Shown one piece after another: positions 49,590-60,102 of a stretch of DNA of 64,000 nt (positions are counted from its first letter, which is position 1; each line of letters opens with the position of its first letter). The translations under genes were made by a program, and so were the position numbers. This stretch comes from Streptomyces sp. NBC_01276 (GTDB lineage: Bacteria > Actinomycetota > Actinomycetes > Streptomycetales > Streptomycetaceae), in contig NZ_CP108442.1 in assembly GCF_041435355.1 (NCBI RefSeq), forward strand, positions 7,004,501 through 7,068,500, in the 5' to 3' direction. The notes below the pieces were generated by a model that did no database searches, was not told the DNA's origin, and saw only the letters and a program-made list of their open reading frames with translations.

Positions 49590-50542
49590 TGGGAGCCGCC
49601 GACCCGCGGGCCGGGCGGGCGTCCGGACCCGCCGGCAGGCGGATCGCCGGCTACCTGCTGGAGGACGAGATCGGGCGCGGCGGCATGGCCGTCGTCTACC
49701 GGGCCCGGGACCTGCGGCTGGACCGCACGGTGGCGCTGAAGGTACTGGCCCCCGAACTGGCCCGCAACGACACCTTCCGGCAGCGCTTCGCCCACGAGTC
49801 CAGGGTGGCGGCGGCCATCGACCACCCGCACATCGTGCCGGTGTTCGAGGCCGGTGAGGCGGACGGGCTGCTGTACATCGCCATGCGGTACGTCCCCGGA
49901 CAGGACCTGCGGGCCCTCCTCGACCGCACCGGGCCGCTGTCCGTGGCGGCGGCGGCCCGGATCGCGGGCCAGCTGGCCTCGGCACTCGACGCCGCCCACG
50001 CCCACGACCTGGTCCACCGGGACGTCAAACCCGGCAACGTCCTGGTCGCCGAGGGCACGGACGGCGAACACCCCGAGCACGTGTACCTGACCGACTTCGG
50101 CCTCACGAAGAAGTCCCTCTCGCTGACCGGGTTCACGACCGTCGGCCAGTTCGTCGGGACACTGGACTACGTCGCCCCGGAGCAGATCTCCGGGAAGCCG
50201 GTGGACGGCCGCTGCGACGTGTACGGGCTGGGCTGCGTGGTCTACGAGATGCTGACCGGGGGCCCGCCGTTCCGCCGCGACGACGACCTCGCCCTGCTCT
50301 GGGCGCACCAGTACGATCCGCCGCCCCCGCCGTCCTCGCACCGCCCGGAACTGCCGCCCGCCGTCGACTCCGTACTCGCCAAGGCCCTCGCGAAGGCCCC
50401 CGAGGACCGCTGGGGGACCTGCCTGGCCTTCACCACGGCCCTCCGCGCCACGGCCGGCCGTCCACCGGTGGCCGCCCCCGCCTGCCCGCCGCCCCCGCAC
50501 TGGGCCCTGCCCGTGTTCCGCGGCCCCTCCGAGCGCGCGTAG
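49589..50542 (+). CDS. Soluble serine/threonine protein kinase
   Basis: About 317 residues, kinase domain only. Gly loop EIGRGGMAVVY, K51 in VALKVLAP, HRDVKPGN with D145, DFG at 169-171 and LDYVAPEQIS. There is no transmembrane helix or PASTA domain, unlike PknF and PknB. The short C-terminal tail is Pro-rich. It is coupled (TGATG) to the SH3-like gene and cotranscribed with the FHA-ABC exporter, the natural target through its two FHA domains. The activation loop GLTKKSLSLTGFTTVGQFVG has several Thr suited to autophosphorylation. Confidence 0.93.
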   Translation: MGAADPRAGRASGPAGRRIAGYLLEDEIGRGGMAVVYRARDLRLDRTVALKVLAPELARNDTFRQRFAHESRVAAAIDHPHIVPVFEAGEADGLLYIAMRYVPGQDLRALLDRTGPLSVAAAARIAGQLASALDAAHAHDLVHRDVKPGNVLVAEGTDGEHPEHVYLTDFGLTKKSLSLTGFTTVGQFVGTLDYVAPEQISGKPVDGRCDVYGLGCVVYEMLTGGPPFRRDDDLALLWAHQYDPPPPPSSHRPELPPAVDSVLAKALAKAPEDRWGTCLAFTTALRATAGRPPVAAPACPPPPHWALPVFRGPSERA

Positions 50543-50574
50543 CCCCACTGGGCGCCCGTAGCCCCACCGGGCTC

Positions 50575-50593
50575 CCGGGCCGCGGCGGCCCGG
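50575..50593. terminator. Hairpin between convergent kinase and streptophobe genes
   Basis: CCGGGCCG (50575-50582) and CGGCCCGG (50586-50593) form a perfect 8-bp stem with a 3-nt loop, placed between the stops at 50542 and 50605. It can serve both strands. Confidence 0.6.
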
Positions 50594-50604
50594 CGGTCAC
50601 GGCC

Positions 50605-51882
50605 TCACGGTGCCGCCGGGGCCCGCCCGCCCCGGCGGCGCCGGACGGGGCGGGACAGGAGCGCGCCGAGGAAGCCCGCCACGGCGCCCCAGAGGAGGGC
50701 GAGTCCCGTCGTGCGCCACAGGTGCGGGGTGAGTTCGGCGGTGCCCGCGAGGCCGGCCACGTCGCCGATGCCCAGGAGGGACAGACCGAACCGGACCTCG
50801 ACCCGGGCGAGCAGGCACACCGTCAGGGTGGCCAGCGCGAGCGCCACCGCCAGGTGCAGGGCGTGCCGGTGGGGCCGCACGTGCGCGGGGGAGCGTACGG
50901 CGGCCAGCACCCCGGTGCCGAGCAGCAGGACGGCCGCCACCGGCACCAGCCACCAGGCCCGCGGGTCGTGCTCCGCGAGCGAGGCCACGTCGACGGTCGA
51001 CGCCTCGGAGCCGCGCAGGACCCGGTCCAGCACCTGCGGCACCGGCAGGCCGAACGGCCCCTCCACCCGGCCCTGCCACGCACCGCCGAAGCCCACGGTG
51101 AGGGCCGGCCAGGCCAGGTTGGGCAGGCCGAGCAGGAGCACGGCCAGGGTCCGGGCGGCGTGGCCCCGGGTGGCGGCCGTCACCAGGCCGACGGCCAGGC
51201 CGAGCCCGACGTACGCGACGAGCAGGACGGCGGTGGCGTGGGCGGCCGGGCGCACCGCCGCGTGGAAGCGGACCAGGGCCGCCGGGAGCGGCGCTCGCCG
51301 CGAGACCAGCAGGGTGATCAGCTGCAGGCCCAGGATCCACAGCAGCCCGAAGAGGAGCGTGGCGGGCAGGTCGGCCCGGAAGCCCACCGACGGTGCGCCG
51401 CCGAGCAGCTCGCCGAGGTCCCCGAGCGGTGAGTCCCCGGGGGAGAGCCCGAAGTCCTGCCGGGCCAGGAGGCCGGACAGGGTGAGCAGGAGCAGCCACA
51501 GGACGGTCAGCCGGGCGGCCCGCAAGAGCAGTTCCCGGGGCGTGACCACCGCCCGGCCCCGCAGCGGACGCAGGAAGAGGAAGCCCGTGGTGAGCGCACC
51601 GGCCAGGCTGACCGACAGGGGCATCACCGACAGGCTCACCTCCGCCCCGGCCAGCGGGCCCGCCTCGGCGGAGCCCCCGACCGCGCCGCCCGCGGCCATC
51701 ACCACGACGGCGGCGAGCACCCGGGGGAAGGCGCCCCCCGGCAGATCGCCCGCTCCCGCGCAGGCGAGCCCGGCCGCGGCCACCGCGGTCATCACCGCGA
51801 AGCCCGCCAGGGCGGCGACGAGCGCGTCGCGCCAGGCCCCGGGGGAGGCGTGCGCGGAGGTCCTGACGGAGGAGCGGATCAC
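50605..51882 (-). CDS. Streptophobe-family membrane protein
   Basis: About 425 residues with 10 or more hydrophobic helices. The N-terminus IRSSVRTSAHASPGAWRDAL then VAALAGFAVMTAVAAAGL, and the FGLSPGDSP and GEATYP-like loops, fit what I remember as the streptophobe family of streptomycetes. No transport or catalytic motif is visible. The start is GTG at 51882 with GGTGAGCGG upstream; an upstream ATG at 51933 would add 17 residues. It lies in a signalling block between a kinase and a DUF6777-like protein and may be a phosphorylation target, by context only. Confidence 0.8.
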   Translation of the reverse strand: MIRSSVRTSAHASPGAWRDALVAALAGFAVMTAVAAAGLACAGAGDLPGGAFPRVLAAVVVMAAGGAVGGSAEAGPLAGAEVSLSVMPLSVSLAGALTTGFLFLRPLRGRAVVTPRELLLRAARLTVLWLLLLTLSGLLARQDFGLSPGDSPLGDLGELLGGAPSVGFRADLPATLLFGLLWILGLQLITLLVSRRAPLPAALVRFHAAVRPAAHATAVLLVAYVGLGLAVGLVTAATRGHAARTLAVLLLGLPNLAWPALTVGFGGAWQGRVEGPFGLPVPQVLDRVLRGSEASTVDVASLAEHDPRAWWLVPVAAVLLLGTGVLAAVRSPAHVRPHRHALHLAVALALATLTVCLLARVEVRFGLSLLGIGDVAGLAGTAELTPHLWRTTGLALLWGAVAGFLGALLSRPVRRRRGGRAPAAP

Positions 51883-52017
51883 CCGCTCACCGTGGCACCC
51901 CCGGCTTGCGGGCACCACCGGGAGCACACACACAATGGTCCGCAGGAGTGTACGAACACCTATGAACCGGAATCAACAGGAGCTTTCGGGAATTCCGCCG
52001 CCGGGAGAGAAGAGCCC

Positions 52018-53370
52018 GTGACCACGCAGCCCTCCGGCGAACGGCCGCCGCAGCCCCACCAGCCGTCACCGCCGGACGCGTCATCGTCCGGGCCCTCGTC
52101 CGGGCGCCCCACCGGGCCCCCTTCCGGACCGCTCTCCGGAGGGGCGGCGCCGGGTCCCCCCGGACCGCCGCCCCCGGCACCGCCCGGTGGGCCTCCCGGT
52201 GGGCCTCCCGGTGGGGAGCCGCCGGGCGGGGCGCGGCCCTGGTGGCGGTCCGGCCCCCGGATCGCGGCGGCGGCCGTGGCGCTGGCCGCCGTGGCCGCCC
52301 TGGTCGTGGTGCTGACCCGGCCGGGCGGCGGGGGCTCCACGCAGCGGGCCGGGGCCGAGGTGTTCCTCCAGCCGGCCGCGGTGACCGGCCCCGCCCCGTT
52401 CACCGAGTCCACGGCCGCGCGGGAGGCCACCCCGCCCCCGTACAGCCCGGCCCCGAACCCGACCCCGTCCCCGACGGGCACCGGCACCACCCCGACCCGC
52501 AGCGTCAGCGGCTCCGCTCCCGGCCTCTACGGCGGCACGAAGGACGTCGCCAGCTGCGACGTGCCGAGGCAGATCGCGGCGCTGTCCGCCGAGCCCGCCA
52601 AGAACGCGGCCTTCGCCTCCGCCCTCGGCCTCGACCCCTCCGCCGTTCCCGGCTACCTGCGCGCCCTGACCCCCGTACAGCTGCGCACGGACACCCGGGT
52701 CACCAACCACGGCTACCGCGACGGCAGGGCCGTCCCCTACCAGGCGGTCCTCCAGGCGGGAACGGCCGTACTGGTGGACGACCGCGGGGTACCGCGGGTC
52801 CGCTGCGCATGCGGCAACCCCCTCGGCGCCCCCGTGCCGCTGCCGGCGAACCCGAAGCGCTCCGGACAGCCCTGGCCCTCGTACCGGCCCGGCGAGGCCG
52901 TGGTGATCGCACCGTCGAAGACGGTGGTGCACAAGATCGTGATCTACGACCACGAGAGCGGCCGCTGGTACGAGCGCGACCGGGGCGCGGCCCCGAAGCC
53001 GGACCGTCCCGTACCGCCGCCGCCGACCCCCACCCCGCCGGCCGGCACGCCCTCGCCGGCCACCTCCCCGCCGTCCTCCGGCGCCACCTCACCGCCCGTG
53101 ACCGGCACCCCGCGCACCCCGGGCACCGGAACGCCTGAGGACACCGCCACGGCGACCACCCCGTCCGGGAGCCCGTCGGGCGGCCCGGGGGACACGTCCG
53201 CCCCCTCGGCGCCGGCGTCGAAGCCGCCCGCCCTCACCGACCGCAGCACCCCGAGCGGTCCCACCACCCCGCCCGGCCCCTCCACCGCCCCGCCGGCGGG
53301 CCTGGCCCCGGCCTCCCCGTCCGGGTCCGGGGCCGGATCCGGGGAAGCGGAGGCGAACGGGGAAGGCTAG
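52018..53370 (+). CDS. DUF6777-like membrane-anchored Pro-rich protein
   Basis: About 450 residues. A Pro/Gly-rich cytosolic head (residues 1-75) is followed by one helix (IAAAAVALAAVAALVVVL) and a globular outer domain from about 110 to 325. That domain shows VFLQPAAVTGPAPFTESTA, GLYGGTKDVASCDVPRQIAA and RCACGNPLG; two or three cysteines are kept. Then comes a long Pro/Thr/Ser tail resembling a cell-wall spanning linker. The core fits DUF6777. The function is unknown. The GTG at 52018 follows GGGAGAGAAGAG. It has a kinase and phosphatase on either side. Confidence 0.82.
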   Translation: MTTQPSGERPPQPHQPSPPDASSSGPSSGRPTGPPSGPLSGGAAPGPPGPPPPAPPGGPPGGPPGGEPPGGARPWWRSGPRIAAAAVALAAVAALVVVLTRPGGGGSTQRAGAEVFLQPAAVTGPAPFTESTAAREATPPPYSPAPNPTPSPTGTGTTPTRSVSGSAPGLYGGTKDVASCDVPRQIAALSAEPAKNAAFASALGLDPSAVPGYLRALTPVQLRTDTRVTNHGYRDGRAVPYQAVLQAGTAVLVDDRGVPRVRCACGNPLGAPVPLPANPKRSGQPWPSYRPGEAVVIAPSKTVVHKIVIYDHESGRWYERDRGAAPKPDRPVPPPPTPTPPAGTPSPATSPPSSGATSPPVTGTPRTPGTGTPEDTATATTPSGSPSGGPGDTSAPSAPASKPPALTDRSTPSGPTTPPGPSTAPPAGLAPASPSGSGAGSGEAEANGEG

Positions 53371-53443
53371 GCCGTCCGGCCCCGTACCGCGGCGCGACTT
53401 GAGACGGCATGCCGGGGACGGGGGACAGTGAGACCCTGGCTGC

Positions 53444-55510
53444 ATGGACCAGCGGGGACGGACCCACGAGGTCGACTGGCCCGCGCGGCCGGATCTGAGC
53501 CTCGCGCTCAATCGCATGGGCACCTTCGACTGGGACCTCGAAAGCGGCCGCATGCATCTGGACGCCACCGCTCTAAAGGTCCTCGACCTGCCCGCCGAGG
53601 AGTTCGCCGGAACGCCCGAGGCACTGCTCGCCCGCGTCCTGCCCGACGAGAGGGCCCGGTTGGAGCACCGCGTCGAGAACGCCCTGCGGGACGGGCGCAG
53701 CCACTACGGGGCCTACTTCCGCACCCTGCGCCACGACGGCGGCACCGCGTGGACCCACGTCCAGGGGCACGTCCTGCGGGATCCGCGGGGCCGCCCGTAC
53801 CGGATCATCGGCATCCTCCGCGACGCCGCCGCGGACCCCAACGAGCCGGGCGCCTCCGGGAACGGGGACGAGGGACGCCGGCGGATGACCGGGGTCGTCG
53901 AGCGGACCACCGCGATCCTCGCGCACGCCCGCACCGTCAACGACGTGACCGACGTCCTCAAGGACCCCGAGGCGCTCGGCCACCTCGGCGCCGTCAGCGT
54001 CATGCTCGGGATCGTCGACGGCGCCCGCATCCACCTGGTCGCCGAAGGGCAGCTCGGCTCGTACGTCCCCGAGATCGAGTACACGCGGATCGACGCGCAG
54101 TTCCCCATGAGCGAGGCCGTACGGACCCTGCAGCCGGTTTTCATCGCCTCGCGGGAGCAGTTCCAGCGCGGCTATCCGCGACTGTGGCCGTACATCGAGC
54201 CGCTCGCCGTGCGCAGCGGCGTCTACCTCCCGCTGATCGCCCAGGGGCGGCCCGTCGGCGCCCTCGGCCTGCTGTACCAGCGGGAAGGGGACTTCACCGC
54301 GGAGGAGCGCAACGTCCTGGTCGCCCTCGGCAGCGGCATCGCGCAGAGCCTCCAGCGGGCGATCCTCTTCGAGCAGGAGCACGACCTCGCCGAAGGCCTC
54401 CAGCGGGCCATGCTGCCCCGCCGCATCCCGGACGTGCCGGGCGCGTTGATCGCCGTCCGGTACCGGGCGGCGCGGATGGGGCGCGACATCGGCGGCGACT
54501 GGTACGACGTGGTCCCGCTCGGCGGCGGCCGGGTCGGGGTGATGATCGGCGACGTCGAGGGCCACGACACGGACGCGGCGGCCGTCATGGGCCAGCTCCG
54601 GATCGTGTTCCGCGCCTACGTCATGGAGGGCCACACCCCCGGTACGGCGATGGCGCGCGCCTCCGCCTTCCTGCGGGACCTGGCCACCGAACGCTTCGCC
54701 ACCTGCACCTATGCCGAGGTGGACCTGAACACCGGAACCCTCCACCTGGTCCGGGCCGGCCACCTGGACCCGGTCGTCCGGCGCGGCGACGGCACCTGCC
54801 ACCGCGTCCAGGTGGCGGGCGGGCTGCCGCTCGGCCTGCCCCCGCGCGAGCAGGCGGGCACCGGCTCCGGCTACCCGGTCACCAGCCTGGAACTGCACCC
54901 CGGGGACACCCTGCTGCTCTGCACCGACGGGCTGCTCGAACGGTCCGGCGGTGACCTGGAGACCGGGATGCGGGAGTTCATGGAGGCGGCCCGCGACGGT
55001 CCCGTCGACGTCGAGGAACTGGCCGACGTCCTGTGCGACCTCGTCGGGGACGCGGGCGGCGGGGACGACATGGCCCTGCTCCTGCTGCGCCGGCGCGGCA
55101 CCCCCGCCCCGCGCGGTGGCGGCCCGTTGCACCAGCGCCTCGTTCCCGGGGATCCCGACAGCCTGGTGATGGGCCGTCACCTGATCCGGGCGGCGGTGGC
55201 CGCCTGGGGGGCCCGGGAGCGCGCCGACGAGATCGAGCTGGTGGCGGACGAGCTGATGACCAACGCCCTCGTGCACACCGACGGCGGCGGCCTGGTCAGT
55301 CTGCGGCTGACGGCCGAGGGCCGGATCCGGATCGAGGTCGAGGACTTCAGCAGCGCCCTGCCGCGCCGCCGCGAGGCCGACGACTGGGCGGTGTCGGGCC
55401 GCGGCCTGATGCTGGTGGAACGGCTCGCGGAGGGCTGGGGCGTGGAGCCCCGGGGCGGCGGGAAGTGCGTGTGGTGCGAGTTCACCGTTCCCCGGGGGGA
55501 CGGGCGCTGA
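53444..55510 (+). CDS. PAS-GAF-PP2C(SpoIIE)-HATPase multi-domain phosphatase
   Basis: About 688 residues. PAS sensor 17-130 (FDWDLESGRMHLDATAL, then HYGAYFRTLRHDG). GAF 150-315. PP2C/SpoIIE catalytic domain about 325-545 with RDIGGDWYDVVPL, GVMIGDVEGHD and LLLCTDGLLER carrying the metal Asp residues. HATPase_c 560-685 with VADELMTNALVHTDGGG and GRGLMLVERLAEGWG. Such proteins dephosphorylate anti-sigma antagonists and also act as anti-sigma kinases, so one chain holds both sides of the switch. GACCCT ends 6 nt before ATG 53444, so leaderless. The stop codon lies in the loop of a strong hairpin. Confidence 0.93.
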   Translation: MDQRGRTHEVDWPARPDLSLALNRMGTFDWDLESGRMHLDATALKVLDLPAEEFAGTPEALLARVLPDERARLEHRVENALRDGRSHYGAYFRTLRHDGGTAWTHVQGHVLRDPRGRPYRIIGILRDAAADPNEPGASGNGDEGRRRMTGVVERTTAILAHARTVNDVTDVLKDPEALGHLGAVSVMLGIVDGARIHLVAEGQLGSYVPEIEYTRIDAQFPMSEAVRTLQPVFIASREQFQRGYPRLWPYIEPLAVRSGVYLPLIAQGRPVGALGLLYQREGDFTAEERNVLVALGSGIAQSLQRAILFEQEHDLAEGLQRAMLPRRIPDVPGALIAVRYRAARMGRDIGGDWYDVVPLGGGRVGVMIGDVEGHDTDAAAVMGQLRIVFRAYVMEGHTPGTAMARASAFLRDLATERFATCTYAEVDLNTGTLHLVRAGHLDPVVRRGDGTCHRVQVAGGLPLGLPPREQAGTGSGYPVTSLELHPGDTLLLCTDGLLERSGGDLETGMREFMEAARDGPVDVEELADVLCDLVGDAGGGDDMALLLLRRRGTPAPRGGGPLHQRLVPGDPDSLVMGRHLIRAAVAAWGARERADEIELVADELMTNALVHTDGGGLVSLRLTAEGRIRIEVEDFSSALPRRREADDWAVSGRGLMLVERLAEGWGVEPRGGGKCVWCEFTVPRGDGR

Positions 55511-55522
55511 CGGCGCCCGTCC
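55498..55522. terminator. Hairpin with the phosphatase stop codon in its loop
   Basis: GGACGGGCGC (55498-55507) and GCGCCCGTCC (55513-55522) form a perfect 10-bp stem; the loop is TGACG and includes the TGA stop (55508-55510). It lies between convergent genes (next stop 55537). Confidence 0.75.
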
Positions 55523-55536
55523 CGAGGCGGTCCGGC

Positions 55537-56367
55537 TCAGGCGGCGGCGTACGGCCCCTGCACGGCCTTCACGTTCTGCAGGGCCGTCAGCCTGAGCACG
55601 AAGACGATGCCCAGCCCGGCCGCGGCCACGGTGGTCAGACCGGCGAACGCGCCCAGGGCGGACGCGGTGCGCAGGGCCTGCGGGGTGTCCGCCCGGCTGC
55701 CGAGCAGCGTGGCCGTCGTGTCGAGGACCCGGGAGAGGACCCAGAGGATCCACCACGAGGTCAGCGGCACCGTGGAGACCCGCCGGAAGGAGCCGTCCGG
55801 GCCCAGCTGCACGCTCGCCGCCCAGGTCTGCGCCGCGACCCGGTAGGGGAGGAAGAGGTTGCCGAAGGGGATGAACCAGGCCCCCACGGCCCAGCCCGCG
55901 GACCGGGTGAAGGCACCCGGGTTGAAGATCCCGCCGTTGGTCCGCACCCGGTGGAACCAGATGACGAAGACGACCGCCGTGGCCAGCAGCGTCAGGCCCT
56001 GGAAGCCGCCGGTGAGGGTGGTGAGCAGGTCCGCGCCTTCGAGGGTGTGCTGCTGCACCGCGAAGGGATCGGCCTGTACGTCCTTCATCAGCGACCACGT
56101 GTACAGGTCGGCGACGCACCCCAGCAGGGCGGCGACGGCCGCCGCGCAGAGCAGCACCGTCACGGCCGTCGCGAGGCCCCGCGGGGAACGCAGCACGGGG
56201 GCGGCCGGCTGCGGGGTGGGGTAGGCGGGGTGGGCAGGGGCCGGGTAGGACGGGGAGGGGAACGCCGGTCCCGGTGGCCCGGGGTACTCCGGTCGTGGGG
56301 CGGCCCCGTACGGCGGCTGCCCCGGCGGAGGCGGGGGCGGCGGCGAGCCGGGCGCGCTGAAGGACAT
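55537..56367 (-). CDS. DUF4328 membrane protein
   Basis: About 276 residues. A Pro-rich head of 55 residues with PPPPPPG and PAPAHPAYP is followed by a first helix (TAVTVLLCAAAVAALLG). Three or four more helices follow, with IWFHRVRTNGGIFNPGAF then TRSAGWAVGAWFIPFGNLFL, the signature of DUF4328 proteins. The C-terminal helix ends LRLTALQNVKAVQ. Function is unknown; the family is widespread in streptomycetes. The start at ATG 56367 is chosen for the Pro-rich head. The gene is convergent with the phosphatase and 140 bp from the modBC end, which is on the same strand. Confidence 0.85.
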   Translation of the reverse strand: MSFSAPGSPPPPPPPGQPPYGAAPRPEYPGPPGPAFPSPSYPAPAHPAYPTPQPAAPVLRSPRGLATAVTVLLCAAAVAALLGCVADLYTWSLMKDVQADPFAVQQHTLEGADLLTTLTGGFQGLTLLATAVVFVIWFHRVRTNGGIFNPGAFTRSAGWAVGAWFIPFGNLFLPYRVAAQTWAASVQLGPDGSFRRVSTVPLTSWWILWVLSRVLDTTATLLGSRADTPQALRTASALGAFAGLTTVAAAGLGIVFVLRLTALQNVKAVQGPYAAA

Positions 56368-56507
56368 GACGGAGGACCCCCCACGGGTACGGACGGCAAC
56401 GGCAGGAGCGGGCCGGCCCGCTGACGGGCCGGCCGGGCAGGGTCGAACATATGTCAGCCCGTCTCCCGCGTCCAAAGGGATGCGCGAGGACGCGGGGCGG
56501 GCCGTCC

Positions 56508-58496
<1,989 letters not shown>

Positions 58497-58580
58497 CGGG
58501 TTCCTGGTCGAAGCGGCGCGAGGCGGGAAGGCCTGACGGGGGGAAAGGACGGGGACGGGGGGCCTTCTGCGGGCACGGAC

Positions 58581-58619
58581 AAGGGGCTCTGCCCGTCCCC
58601 CCGGACCGGGCAGCCCCTT
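58581..58619 (-). terminator. Intercistronic hairpin between modA and modBC
   Basis: On the minus strand AAGGGGCTGCCCG (plus 58607-58619) pairs with CGGGCAGAGCCCCTT (plus 58581-58595), a 13-bp stem with a 2-nt bulge and a loop of about 11 nt. It starts 15 nt after the modA stop. In binding-protein transporter operons such structures cause partial termination or protect the upstream message, giving more ModA than ModBC; this is inferred here. Confidence 0.65.
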
Positions 58620-58634
58620 CGAACGTCGGGCCGG

Positions 58635-59450
58635 TTACGCCTTCTGGAAGCCGGCGTCCTGGAGGATCTTCTGGGCCTCCGGGGTGCTCAGCCAGGCCAC
58701 GAACGCGGCCGCGGCCTCGCTGTTCTTGGACTGCTTGAGCGTCGCGGCCGGGTAGGAGGCCACGGCGTTCTGGTCGTCCGGGATGTCGACGGTGACGACC
58801 TTGTCACCGGACTTGGCGGAGTCCGTCTTGTAGACGAGACCGGCGTCGGCCTCGCCCAGCTCGACCTTGGAGAGGACGGCGCGGACGTTCGCCTCCTGGG
58901 AGACCGGCTTCACCTCGATCTTCTGGGCGTCGAGGATCTGCTTGCTGTAGCGGCCGACGGGGACCTCGGGCGCCGCCAGGACGACCTTGATCTTGGAGTC
59001 GGCGAGGTCCTTCAGCTCGTCGATCTTGAACGGGTTGTCCTTGCCCGCCGCGATGACGAGACGGTTCTTCGCGATGACCGCGGCGTCGTTGGTCTCGCCC
59101 TTGAGGCCGTCCATCGTCTTGGTGTCGGCGGTGACCAGGGCATCGGCCGGGGCGCCCTGCTTCACCTGCGCGGCCAGCTCCTGCGAACCGGCGAAGGAGA
59201 AGGTGATCTTCGTTCCGGGGTGGGACTTCTGGTACGCCTCACCGGCGGTCTTGAAGACGTCGGTGAGGGAGGAGGCGGCGAGGACGGTGAGGTTCACGTT
59301 CTTGGCCGGGGCCGCGGCCGGGGCCGAGGCGGACGGGGAGCCCGCGGCGCCGTCCTTCTTCTCGGCGTCGCTGCCACAGGCGGACAGCGGGACGAGCAGG
59401 GCGGCGGTCAGCGCGGCTGCGGCCGCGCGGCGGTTCAGGGTCGGGTACAC
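58635..59450 (-). CDS. modA: Molybdate-binding lipoprotein ModA
   Basis: About 271 residues. The lipoprotein signal ends in the lipobox LSAC with the acylated Cys at residue 25. A short Ala/Pro/Lys linker leads into the type II periplasmic-binding fold: LTVLAASSLTDVFKTAGEAY, ITFSFAGSQELAAQV, GAPADALVTADTKTMD, then VPVGRYSKQIL and the C-terminal FVAWLSTPEAQKILQDAGF. The Ser pair in AASSL and the later Tyr are the usual oxyanion ligands. It captures molybdate outside the membrane for ModBC. GTG 59450 has GAGGAG 8 nt upstream. Lysine use is higher than its neighbours, as is usual for exported solute binders. Confidence 0.95.
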   Translation of the reverse strand: MYPTLNRRAAAAALTAALLVPLSACGSDAEKKDGAAGSPSASAPAAAPAKNVNLTVLAASSLTDVFKTAGEAYQKSHPGTKITFSFAGSQELAAQVKQGAPADALVTADTKTMDGLKGETNDAAVIAKNRLVIAAGKDNPFKIDELKDLADSKIKVVLAAPEVPVGRYSKQILDAQKIEVKPVSQEANVRAVLSKVELGEADAGLVYKTDSAKSGDKVVTVDIPDDQNAVASYPAATLKQSKNSEAAAAFVAWLSTPEAQKILQDAGFQKA

Positions 59451-59572
59451 GGTTCGGGCTCCTCGGTCGGGTCGGCGGCCGGCCGGGTGCCGGGACCGCG
59501 TGGTGGTGACCCGCGCCGGTGACGGGCGGAGCGGGTGGGGACGAGCGGTGGGAATGGGCTGCGGCGCGTGGA

Positions 59573-59968
59573 TCAGGTGCGGTCGATGTGCACGCTGGTG
59601 GACTTCACGCGGGCGGTGGCCTGCATGCCGACCTCCAGACCCAGTTCCTCGACGGCCTCGCGGGTGAGCAGGGAGACCAGGCGGTGGGGACCGGCCTGGA
59701 TCTCCACCTGGGCGGCCACGTCGCCGAGTTTGACGGCGGTGACGATCCCGGGGAAGGCGTTGCGCGCGGAGGTGTAGGGCTCTCCGTCCTCGGCGTGGGC
59801 GCCCTGCCCCACCTCGACGGAGAAGACCGCGAGGTCACGGCCGTTGATCAGACGACGGCCGCCCTCGTCGCGATGGGTCGCGACCCGGCCGGCGTCGGCC
59901 CAGCGGCGCGCCGTGTCCGGGCTGACGCCCAGCAGACGTGCCGCCTGTCCGATGGTGTAGGACTGCAT
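59573..59968 (-). CDS. MerR-type HTH plus TOBE/Mop-domain molybdate regulator
   Basis: About 131 residues. The N-terminal half is a MerR/excisionase-type helix-turn-helix (YTIGQAARLLGVSPDTARRW, then DEGGRRLINGRDLAVF). The C-terminal half is a single TOBE/Mop domain (SARNAFPGIVTAVKLGDVAA, then EELGLEVGMQATARVKSTSV) that can bind molybdate as an oligomer. It probably senses molybdate and controls the modA-modBC genes 122 bp downstream on the same strand. The ATG at 59968 is taken because TACCTT ends 7 nt upstream (59976-59981) with no Shine-Dalgarno. It is back to back with the S4 gene. Confidence 0.9.
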   Translation of the reverse strand: MQSYTIGQAARLLGVSPDTARRWADAGRVATHRDEGGRRLINGRDLAVFSVEVGQGAHAEDGEPYTSARNAFPGIVTAVKLGDVAAQVEIQAGPHRLVSLLTREAVEELGLEVGMQATARVKSTSVHIDRT

Positions 59969-60090
59969 GGGCGACAAGGTAGGGGCACTTCTGGCGCATT
60001 TGCAATTCGTTTGGGGCGATCTCCGTCGCAGATGCCATCCCCATTGTGTTATCCGCCAAATCTCATTCTGCTTCCCGGCCTTCCGATCGC

Positions 60091-60096
60091 TAAAGT
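60091..60096 (+). promoter_or_regulatory. -10 element of the leaderless S4-protein gene
   Basis: TAAAGT ends 6 nt before ATG 60103, and there is no ribosome site in the AT-enriched space before it. Transcription would start at or next to the A of ATG. Confidence 0.6.
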
Positions 60097-60102
60097 CTGG
60101 GC

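Noticed and set aside
59990..60060. ModE-like palindrome before the molybdate regulator (GGCGATCT ... AGATGCC)
   Set aside because: The arms do not match fully and no second copy exists; too weak to call.
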